From Sindora glabra (Eukaryota > Streptophyta > Magnoliopsida > Fabales > Fabaceae), in the NCBI GenBank assembly GCA_020226215.1, contig CM035233.1, positions 25,795,150 through 25,859,149 of the forward strand: DNA of 64,000 nt. The letters run 5' to 3'. The notes beneath the pieces are model-generated. The model was not told the DNA's origin. It ran no database searches and saw only the letters and a list, made by a program, of their open reading frames with translations. Shown here one piece after another: positions 1 through 10,105 of this stretch (position 1 is its first letter; every line of letters starts with the position of its first letter). A program made the translations under genes and the position numbers.

Positions 1-1884
1 TATTAAGATGATAGATATTATTTGATATCTCTAATAAATTTTCTTTTTGATATTATTAACAACAAATTAAGCATTTGGTTTTTGCTTCTATTGGCAATAT
101 TTTTTATTAGAACTATAGCTAATTATGTTTGTTTAATGGCAAAAATATTTTTCATGTTAACATTTGCAATTGTTACTTGTAAAAATAGGAAACATTGTTT
201 GATTTATAGTGACAAGCTATATATAAGGCTTATATAAATTCCACCATTAAGTAAACCAAACTACAAAATATGCTGCTAACTTTGAGCTAAATTACATAAT
301 GCTGTTCATTTGTTATATTCTTTTATGCTCTTTATAGTCCTAACTTGTTTGATATCCCTTGTGTCTTTCTTTTTTCAACACTTATTTATATAATGTTGAT
401 CTTGTAGATCTTAGATAGTGGAGAATAGATGGGACTAAAGCATTTCAAGCTAATAAAACCTTTGGGATCTAGAGATAATGGCAATTTGTTCCCTATTCTA
501 TTGCATATTTTCAATATGATAGAAATTTTGACATAAGCTAAATGAAATGATGAAATTGGGACACGATCCTTTTGAAGCTTAAAACTAAGAGAGGATTATA
601 ATGAAATGTTCTAATTATATTTCCATGGTATTTCAAATCCCTTAGGTACTTTAAGCTTTGACTATATTAATTCCATATCAGGTTGTAAGTTTTTTGGTGA
701 GCTTTATTAGTTGGATAAACCAAAATCATTAGTTTTAATAATATTGTTATTTTACAAGTAATGTTTTACACAAACTATTTGTCTAAGAAATCCCTACCAT
801 GGATGTTTTCAACTTATAAGCCTAATTTTTCTTTGGTAAATGAAAGTGCCATTAGTTTCTTCATGGAAATTTTATGAGAGCATAAAAGACGTATAATCTT
901 TATGATTATGTGTTATAGAATGGGCCATAGACAATTTCCTTCTATCCTATTATGTTTCCAATTCAAACTTTTTATGGTTATGATGTTAATACATGATTTG
1001 TTAACTAGTTTGCAGTGTATATCTAGTTGAGCTAATTGAAATTGGTCATATTAGGTTATTTACATAGAGGGATGGAAAAAATTGCAAAAAAATGAACAAT
1101 TATATGAAATCCTATACATAAATCAATTAATAAAAGAATAGAAAAAGAATTGATTGTGTTGCTTAAGTTATATAAGAATTCTTGAACCTAAGATTTAAGA
1201 ATAATAAGTTAGTGTTATGCTCAATCATAATAAGGTACTTAAGAAATTCTCATGTTTTCTTTCTTTTCCTTTATGAATTTTGGGTCCACACATTCTCTTT
1301 GCTTTTTACTAAATAAGTAGTGACTTATCAACATCCATATACAATTATAGTCTATTAGTTCTCTTTACAGTATATGTAAACTTGAGTTTTTATCTAGTAG
1401 TAGTATGTTTCCACTTGTGGTAGTAGGATGCTTTATTTATCTGTACTTTTGCATAGGTACATAAAGCCTGTATAAAGAGAGAAACCCTTAACATGTTGGA
1501 CTATCCTTTTCTTCCTACATTATATGCTTTTTCTTTTAGTTAGAAATAGAAGTTCCTCTTAACATCCTCTTAAATACTTATGTATCGACTATTGTCGAAT
1601 AGAGGAACTTTAGGATGTTTATATGATTACATTAATGTTTTATATTAATCAATATTTTGTATCTAAACTACTATTCCTTTTTATGGCTAAAAACACATTT
1701 GTTTGACTGGAGGAACTTCCGGATGCTTACTATTTTCTTGCTTAGATCCTTGTTAGAAAACCAATCTTTACTAGAACCAAGTGTATCAACCAACCTGAAT
1801 TAGGATGTTATACATGTTTTACAAGAGTGTGTTTTATATTTTAGTAATTACTAAAGTTGTTAACAATTTAGATTTGGGAGAGGC
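1..1884. other. AT-rich stretch, no gene recognised
   Basis: No reading frame here has protein-like composition; the longest near the left edge (22-237) is low-complexity I/F/L-rich translation of AT-rich DNA. A short motif of the form GAGGAACTT..GGATG recurs near 1612 and 1708, which hints at an old local duplication. I see no transposon ends, RNA gene or promoter that I can support. Confidence 0.5.
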
Positions 1885-2035
1885 TATGGAACACCACTAT
1901 TTAGTGGTATACTGGTGCACCATCAGATTTAACCGTTGATTACATTTACTTTTCTGAAAAGTTAAATTCCATACGCCTGATTAATGGTCAGATCTAGTGG
2001 TGCACTGGTACACCATTGTGTCAATGGTGTACTAT
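1885..2035. repeat. Small foldback MITE-like element
   Basis: About 151 bp with imperfect terminal inverted repeats of roughly 45 bp. The left arm begins TATGGAACACCAC and the right arm ends GGTGTACTATA; both arms share a TGGTGCAC core. Each arm also carries its own small palindrome (ACCACTATTTAGTGGT on the left, ACCATTGTGTCAATGGT on the right). It has no coding capacity. I could not find a matching target duplication, so the superfamily (Mutator-like or hAT-like) is open. Confidence 0.6.
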
Positions 2036-2199
2036 AGAATTTTCTTTTAGATTTATATATAAAATTGTAATCTTGACTCTTGATATTTATATATGAAAAT
2101 ATAATCTTGATTATTGATTTTTACAGCTTTTAGTTATAAAATATTAATTTGTATATGTATAAAATGTGTGTTATAAAATAAAAACATGATTCATCCATA

Positions 2200-2654
2200 T
2201 AATTAATAAAAAAAAGGTTAGAGAAATTTATGAAAAAAAATAAAATTGCAATAAAAAATTTTAGAATTGTGACAGAAATCTCTCATTTTGGATATAAATT
2301 TCATCTCAAAATATCCAAAAAAATTATTATTTACAATTTTAGGATGGAATTTCTATCCCAAAATTTTCAAAAAAAATTAAAATTTCCAATTTAGGATGAA
2401 TTTTTTTCCATTTTGGGATAAAATTTTCATCTTAAACATTAAAAAAATATTTTTTTAAAAAAATTTATGGTGGATTTCCATCCCTATTTTTTAGAAAGCG
2501 ACATAATTTTTAATTTTTTTGGATGGACAATTTTATTTATTGGGATAGAAAATTTCATCCTAATTTTAAGACAAAATAAAAATTATGAGTGCTTTTGTAG
2601 TGAAATCCCAAACACATTTTAGGACAGAATTTTTTATCCCAAATTTTTTTAGTG
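2200..2654 (-). mobile_element. Two stacked CACTA-type element ends
   Basis: On the minus strand two CACTA-like termini follow each other: CACTAAAAAAATTTGGGA from 2654 and CACTACAAAAGCACTC from 2602. Between 2260 and 2640 there are repeated, roughly palindromic subterminal motifs of the form GGGATAGAAATTTCATCC, typical of plant CACTA (En/Spm) ends. The inner end lies about 50 bp inside the outer one, so one element appears inserted in the terminus of another. Neither the left border nor a transposase is visible. Confidence 0.55.
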
Positions 2655-2659
2655 ACTAC

Positions 2660-3960
2660 TAAAGAATTGCAATTCTAAGCCAATCAATAAACATTAATCA
2701 TAGGTTAAATTGACACCTATATAAATATAGTGGTATTTTTGAAATTATCGATATAAATAAGATAATGGTTTTAAAACAAATTGACATGTATAGTTAATTA
2801 ATAGTATTTTTGAAATTTAAATGGAAACTTAAGAAAAGTTAAGCTAGGAAACCATTATCTAAAAGGTACATAAAAGATCATGTAGAAAGAAAAAAATTAC
2901 ATTAGTTTTGTTATTAACTGACATGTAAAGACATTTATAAAATTCCTTGGGTAATGCAACTAAAACTTAATTATAATGGAATAAACCAAAGACATTAATT
3001 TTGATTTAATAACCAATGTTTATAGTCTAGTTTATTGACTAAATATTTCACATTCATTCTCCATTTGAAGATATCTCAGTGATGCCTTAACTTCCATCAT
3101 CTAACTTTAATGTTGTTTGAGGAGAAGGAAAATAGCACCCCCACTATTTCATTTAACATTTTTAGAGATATTATAAAAATATAATCAATATCATCTAAAT
3201 ATGTTAAATGAGATAAGGAGGGAGCTATTTTTGTCCTCCTCAAACATAGGCTACTATTGGTAATGGAGACAAATATATTACCTAAATCTATAATTTACCA
3301 ATATCAAAATTTCATGGATGGTTACAAGAATTAGCATTAAGTTTGGCAATGATGGTGGAAGACTAAACTCTCCTTTTTTCTTGTTTGTGTAATATGGTTG
3401 TAAATTTGCATTTGTTAATGAATGATATATGGAATGAGTAAAATTACAAAATAGATATTCTTATATCGATATTTTCTTTCTCATATTTTTGTATATTCTT
3501 GCTCAATGTGTTGATGTTTATGTCATTGTAAGAAAAATATGCAAAAAGAAAATATAACTTATTATGAATTTATGATATTTAATGAAATTTAAGAGACATT
3601 CTTTATTAATTTCAAAAGTAACCTTATTTTTTCTTCAAACTGATAAAAATTAATCTCTTTTAAAATAATGTAAACCTTTTATCTAGTTCATGCAACTTTT
3701 AGGCTTTCTCACGCTTGATCCATCTTTTGAGTATTTTGTAGAATATCATTTTATTTTCCAATATTTTAAGCAATTTTCTAAAAATCAATGTAATATATAA
3801 GTTTATTAAAAATATATGCAAGAAAAGACATCAATTATTCCTTAAAATCGACATTATTTTGTGAAAATTAGATTCTAATACCACAAAAAAAAATTTCATC
3901 ATAACTAATATCTAAATCTAACATAATGGCTAGTTAACATGTAATATTTATCAACCTCTA
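2660..3960 (+). repeat. Foldback repeat family D, copy D1
   Basis: This stretch matches, in order, the units at 17.8-21.4 kb. It has subterminal motifs such as GACATTAATTTT...AACCAATG, a lead-in around GATGCCTTAAC, a long foldback (3092-3268), then an AT-rich tail with TCTTTCTCAT and ATTGTAAGAAAAAT. No protein is encoded. The flanking GACAT..ATGTC motifs resemble subterminal repeats of CACTA elements, so I infer a non-autonomous CACTA-derived unit. The borders are approximate. Confidence 0.55.
3092..3268 (+). repeat. Long foldback hairpin in D1
   Basis: The left arm (3092-3165) and right arm (3194-3268) are near-complementary over about 70 bp, with a loop of about 28 bp. The best core pairs GTTTGAGGAGAAGGAAAATA with TATTTTTGTCCTCCTCAAAC. 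The outer arms read CCATCATC on the left and its counterpart GGTAATGGA on the right. The shape is that of a long-stem hairpin such as a young miRNA or siRNA precursor, but no expression is known. Confidence 0.65.
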
Positions 3961-4579
3961 ATAAATATTTATCAATACAAATGATGGCATTTACAAAACA
4001 TGATTATTCAATGCAAAAAAAAATTTTAATGCCAACAACTAATAAAATCATTAGATTTTTTACCTCGAACATATTTCTAAACAAAATATTTTGGTTTATG
4101 GATTTGACTTTTTAATTAAAAAATGACTTTTAAAGCTTTATAGCACTATTTGCAAAATTTATTGCAAAATTTTCCTAACCATAAAATGATTCTCTCTCTA
4201 CTAAGGTATACTTACATTCTAATGTAAGATGGTTTTCTTTAATTTTTTATATTTATGCTCACTAATTGCTTCGTAATATTAAATATTTGCTAGTCCATTG
4301 GTAAACCTATAAGGTTATGTGTTCATTTGGAAAAGTGCAAAATATAAACTTTAGAATTTTCTTAGCTTTTGTATTTTATTCTTCCAAATTAGTTTTTTTT
4401 TTTTGAAGTTATGATTACATTCACAATTACTTAATTCTTAGTTTATACAATATATTAAAATATCTAGATAATGGAAATTTTATTTGAGAGATGCACATTC
4501 ACAATAAATTAAACATACTTAGATAGAATAATATTCATAATATATTAGAAGGTAATTTTTCCTTCACCATCATAAACTT
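3961..4579. other. AT-rich stretch, nothing recognised
   Basis: I see no open frame, transposon end or repeat that I can support between the D1 tail and the tandem duplication. Confidence 0.4.
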
Positions 4580-5335
4580 TTTCTTTATAGTTGTTACAAT
4601 ACTCAAATTTTTATTTGCTTACTTTGTTCCCTTATAGTTTAAAAATGTTGTAGATGTATGCCATTTAACAATACAAATCATTAAGTATCCCCTAACCCCA
4701 TATCCAAATTATATGGAATTGATGTAAAGGAAAAATATGTCTATTTATCTATTATAAATTTCATATGCTAAATTGAGGATTATATGCTATAATTAAGATG
4801 AAATGTACAATATTTTTTGTTCAATATAAGGTTTGTATATATTATAAAGTTGTAGTATTGTGGTTTTGCAAGGTTCCAGATATATTTCAAGTTAGAAATA
4901 GTGCAAAAAAATTTTTTATGAGATGCTATATAGAATGGAAAGGGTGTAGTTGTTACAACACTCAAATTTTCATTATAATTATTACTACACTCAAATTTTC
5001 ATTTGATTACTTTGTTAATTTGTAATTTAAAAATGCTTTGAATGTATGCCATTCAGTAATACAAATCATTAAGTAGTCCTTGATCCTATATTTAAATTAC
5101 ATGGTATTAATGTAAAGGAAAAATATGGTTATTCTATTTACTATGAATTGCATATGCTGAATTTGGAATTGAGTGTTGTAATTAAGATGAAATATATATT
5201 ACTTTCTATTCAATATAGGGTTTGTATGTGTTATAAAGTTTTAATATTATCATTTTATGGGGTTCTAGATGTTTTAAGTTAGAAGTAGTGTAGTAGCAAG
5301 TGTCATGAGATGTTATACAAAATGAAAAAAGGAAC
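4580..5335. repeat. Tandem duplication, about 388-bp unit
   Basis: Two direct copies with an offset of about 388 bp (for example ACTCAAATTTT at 4601 and 4989). Shared landmarks include GTATGCCATT, ACAAATCATTAAGTA, GTAAAGGAAAAATATG, TAATTAAGATGAAAT and AAGTTAGAA, all in the same order. Copies differ by scattered substitutions and small indels, so the duplication is old. The short frames at 4780-5025 lie inside this repeat, and the two copies do not conserve a reading frame. Confidence 0.75.
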
Positions 5336-5369
5336 AAGTTTTTTTTCCTCTTTTTAGGGAGAATATAAT

Positions 5370-5933
5370 ACAACATTAGTTATATGAATCACTAAAGTGG
5401 TATATCAAACACTCCACATTAGTTTATAAAATAACCCAACATTAAATTATAATTTTTAATGACGATTATAGAATTAAAACTAATGTCATTAAATGTGATA
5501 GGTTATTGAGTGATGTGACCTATGAGAAATGACAATAGTTTATTTGTTAAAGAACTAATATAATATTTTTTTACAATGGTTTTATAACCAATGTTATAAA
5601 ATATTTACTACATGGCTCAATAAAATGACTATTCAAAATCAACATCTAATCCCCTAAATAGTCAATGTAAATTTAAGATTTTATAGAGTCTAAAGTGGTA
5701 TTATAGAAATTATACATTATTTTTTTAAAAAAATAACATGTAATATTATTTCTTACAATGCTTCATAAGAAATGACATCAATTATTTTCCATGTGATAAC
5801 CAACATAATTGTTGACAATGATTATAGATCTAACATTAAAATTGATATATAACATTGCTTGATTAGATGCTAGTGAAAAACTAAGGTGTAAACCTCTAAA
5901 TACTCGATATTTATTTGCAATTTTGTAATAGTG
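5370..5933 (+). mobile_element. CACTA-like right end, family I copy 1
   Basis: The stretch ends in TTTGCAATTTTGTAATAGTG, matching the usual inverted CACTACTACAAAA terminus of plant CACTA elements. Upstream it holds several inverted motif pairs (ACAATGG..ACCAATGT, GACATCAATT..). The same arrangement recurs at 22380-22642. The left end and any transposase are not identified; 4.0-5.4 kb may be its interior. Confidence 0.55.
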
Positions 5934-6335
5934 TGAAATACTAGTTTTAGTTTTGAATTAAAATTTCAAAATTACCAAGAATAATTGGTAAATGATTTGG
6001 TTATGGAATTCCTATAGTTCAAGCCCCTAGATATAGTTTCTTCTTCAATTTATAGATCTATAATTTATGTGAATTAAAGTTATAATCAAATTAGTATAAT
6101 CTGCTCAAGGCAACTCTAGATAACACCATGTTATCTTTGAGTAAGAATTGGTATTAGGGTTTTTACCATAACATTTTCTCATAATGACTATGATATGGTT
6201 GCAACAAGCCAATGTAAGTATATAAAGTAATAATAAACCTAAAAGGAGAGCAAAGTGGCAACTATCAATCTAGTTATCCACCGATGCATTAGAATAGAAA
6301 CTCATGTTTGACTCATGATCCTTAGTTAGCAAGTG

Positions 6336-6746
6336 AAACATATTCAATAATATACTCTGGTGTGGAATGTGAAAGGAAGAGTTTACCATTAATGTTGTTA
6401 ATATAGTAATTAGAAGTGACTGTGGTATTGGTGCTATAAGTGGTGCTAGTATTAAAGAAATAGGTGTAAGTTCTAATAGTGCAATCAAAGTAGCATGCAA
6501 TTCCAAAGGTGTATCAAGTAAAACAAGTTTGAATATTATAGGATCTAAAGGTATATCATCATTAAATGGAGGGACGTTGACCACTCCTTCCTTATAAATA
6601 GGAACACTAGGAACTGGAAACATTGAAGTCCACTGAAAGCCTTTCCTTAATAGAATATGGCTTAAGGTCAACCATTAAAGGATCAAGCCCCATTACTCGT
6701 AACTCTATGTGTAGTAATAAACTAGTATTAATGGATCAAAAGTGTA
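6336..6746 (-). pseudogene. 411-bp insertion with an unrecognised open frame
   Basis: This segment is absent from the other three family B LTRs. It is flanked by AAGTG on the left and AAGTA on the right, consistent with a 5-bp target duplication, but it does not start TG or end CA. On the minus strand most of it is open: the frame 6671-6270 gives 133 codons, of which the last roughly 20 lie in the surrounding LTR. The product is rich in P, L, I, T and V with segments such as YKEGVVNVPPFNDDIPLDP. The composition could be a deaminated proline-rich region, with P turned into L or S. I recognise no domain, and a retained gene fragment or a chance frame are both possible. Confidence 0.3.
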
Positions 6747-7911
6747 AAGTAGAATCTCTACTAGTATATGCCATAACATGTGTAATACACACTCTACCAA
6801 ACATCTATAAGCTTAATAGGTGTCATTTGACATAGAATCTGCAAAGATATATCCATAAGTACAATAATAGAATTACTCAATAAGATAGTTATTACATAAA
6901 CTTTCTAATCAATTTTAATTTAAACAATATTTATAAATAAGACATATATTGAAAACTTAACTTATTAAAGACTATCATTAATTCCACATCTATAATTAAA
7001 TTATTAACATTAAACTATAGCATTAAACAACTATAATGGCACGAAAGCACAAAAAGTTCTCCCTTATTACTCCAAGACAACCTTGTCCTATATGTATTCT
7101 AACCTTATCCTACTCAACTTTCCATGTGACTTAAAGTCAAGGTGCTAGGTTGATCTTTAAAACTCTCCACAAGGTCTCATATCATATAAATATGTCATAT
7201 TTTATATGTCACATGTCATATATGGCATTCAAGCCAATAATATCATGTTAGGCATTTTAAGCCCATATTCACTCTATAGCCATAATTTCATAAACAATAA
7301 TAAGCTAGTTTCACAAGTGCCTCTTACTAGCCTATTTCACATATAATAAGGTAAGATTAAAATGTCATCCATAACTATAACCAAAATATAAAAATAATCT
7401 AATAAAAGAAATTCACAATTTACCTCATTATATTTTTAGTGACCATAAGTGGTCCTTCCATTCAGGTGTTATTGCATTACTTTCGAGTAGTTATTGACAT
7501 GGAACTTCATTCATAGATATTCTTACATATAAATAGATTAATGCATTTACTAATTATAGAATAATTCATATCAACAATTGTATACTAATCTTATGATTTC
7601 ACTATGAAACTAATGAAGTAATATCCATTTTTTCACAGAATTCTCATTACTAACTAGAGACATTTTTAGGTTAATAATTTCATGTGATTGTATGTGACTT
7701 ATTAATTAAAATATTAATATAGAATTAATATACGTCATATGGTTTTTACAACAAAACTAGAGATATTTAGCTTGAATTTTTTCAAGTACCACAAACTTCA
7801 ACTTTAAATAATTTTAATTCTATGCCTTATGTATCATTTTATTAAATAAGAAAATTATTTTTCTTTACAAATTCAAAAATACTTATGTGTTGTCTAGTGG
7901 TGTTAAAAATT

Positions 7912-8230
7912 GCTCAAAACTATGTTATTTTATGTCACGGCCTGATTCTTGAATACTATGATCAAAGATATCTAACTAACGTTAATATACTAACTAGTTA
8001 TCCTTACAAGCCTTTAAGATACCTCTGACTCATTTACCACTTTAACTTATTAAGAATATAAGTGTGTACTGCTCAAAAGTATCTTATTTTATGTCACTAC
8101 CTGATTCTTGAATATTGTGATCGACGTAAAGATATCTAACTAATATTAATATATTAACCAGTTATCCTTACAAACTTTTAAGACACCTCTAACTCATTTA
8201 CCACTTTAACTTTATTAAGTAAATAAGTAT
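7912..8230. repeat. 159-bp tandem duplication across an LTR junction
   Basis: Two direct copies lie 159 bp apart: TGTCACGGCCTGATTCTTGAA at 7933 and TGTCACTACCTGATTCTTGAA at 8092. Each copy starts with about 20 bp of the host LTR B1 (GCTCAAAA..TTATTTTA) and continues into LTR A1. The duplication therefore happened after LTR A1 inserted. Confidence 0.85.
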
Positions 8231-10105
8231 GTATTTATGGTAAATAATACTATTTGCACATGTATAGAGGAATTCAAGACATAAGTTACATATACTGAAT
8301 ATATTTATACAACTATTCACAATTTGAAAACATAAATTTACACACATAAAAACTAACAAGAGAAGAACTCTTAATTAGAACCATCCTATTTCCATTCATT
8401 ATCTTTCTTAGGATCTAACTTTTTAGATGAGGAAGAAGAAGCCAGTATATTGACAAAACCATAACTACTAGATATGCCTTATAGTGAATAGGTTTGATGA
8501 ATAGGGTTGAGTATAAAAGGATTAAACACAAAATTTATTTTCCTAAGCTTTACAGTATAGTCAACACGATGACCCATTGAAGATAATTGTAGTCTACAAC
8601 AAAATATTATCTAAAAGGTACCTTAAGGTGAGAGGAAGGTTTTGGTATAGGTATTGGTTATCTTTCTAGGATCCATGCTTTATCTATGTAAATAAAAATT
8701 CAACGAAAGGAGAGTGAGTCTTGAAATACTCAGTGAGTGGCTACTTTTCTCATTTTCCTATAGAGTTTTCACCATAATAAATTAGATATATAATATTATA
8801 AAATATTACTTGATTAAAGTTCTCATGAATCATGATTACATAGTTTGCTAAATAGAATGACAATAATTGGTATATAGGTTTCTCCTTATATTTTCGATCT
8901 AGTCTTATCCCTCGTTACCCTAGGCACAAGGCCACTAATTTTATCCCTCCAACCCTTACCACTCCTCCCCTTATTTGTGAAAGATGTAAATCTCTCCCCG
9001 CAAATTATGTATAGGATAAATAATAATAAGATGCTAGTCATAACATCAATTGCTTATTTCAAATTTATTAGGTATGGTTAAAATACCAATTATGCCATAA
9101 AATCTTGCCATTCTCATTTGCATTCACATTTTATCATCACATGACATTATATCCAAGGTTAATATACATCCTTTCTATTCAAGATAATGATAACACTTAA
9201 TTCTTTTGGATGAGTAGCCATTTATAATTCAAATATCATGAAATGTATCATAATTCTCAATTACTTGCAATATTTTTCAATAAGAAGCATCAAACATTAA
9301 ACATGCTAGGTAGTATGTATACTCCTAAGGTTTAGTGTCTTTTAGGCTTCCAAATCAATTTAAGTTTTCTTCAAAATTTTATCTAATGCTTCTAATACAT
9401 TAATAAACATCAAACATATTTTTTTTTACAATTTCGTCACCCTCAAGTACTGTTCACACAATATTAAATTTTTACACAACATTCCTAACATGTTAAGCGA
9501 TGAAAAGCTTCAATTATTTTACAAAAATAACACATTGATACTAATCATATAGAACTAGAAAATCAAAAATTTCAAATTTGGGTAGTTTTGGAGTTATTGT
9601 GGAATAGAAGCCTTCTTGGCATTCAAATCAATTTTAATTGCCATCAAATTTTTATGAAAGATTACTAACAAGTTAATAATCAAATAATATTAATTACTTT
9701 AATTTTTCTCAATCCAATTATTATCCAAACAACACCAAACTTCAGAATATAAAGTCAAGAATTCTATTTTGAGTTCTTATAGCCAAAGTTCATACAAATT
9801 CACTCTTCATAACTTTAAAATTTTCTAAAAATTTCTAATTCTTTCTACACCTATCCTAACACTATTTGTAATAATAAAATACCAAAAATTGAAATTTTAG
9901 AAATTTCTAACCCTTAATTCCAAAGAATAACAAGAAACATAATATTTCCTCCCTTGACAATTTTATTTCTAAATTCAACATGATTCCATTGTCATCTCTT
10001 AAGGAAAAACTTAATGAATCTTCTTCTACCAATCTTGACACTAAAATACCAACATCATATTAACATTCATACAACATCAAAATCAAATCATACGACATCA
10101 TAACT

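Noticed and set aside
22..237. 71-codon frame near the left edge
   Set aside because: Low-complexity hydrophobic translation of AT-rich DNA with no motif, no intron or promoter context and no repeat-domain similarity.
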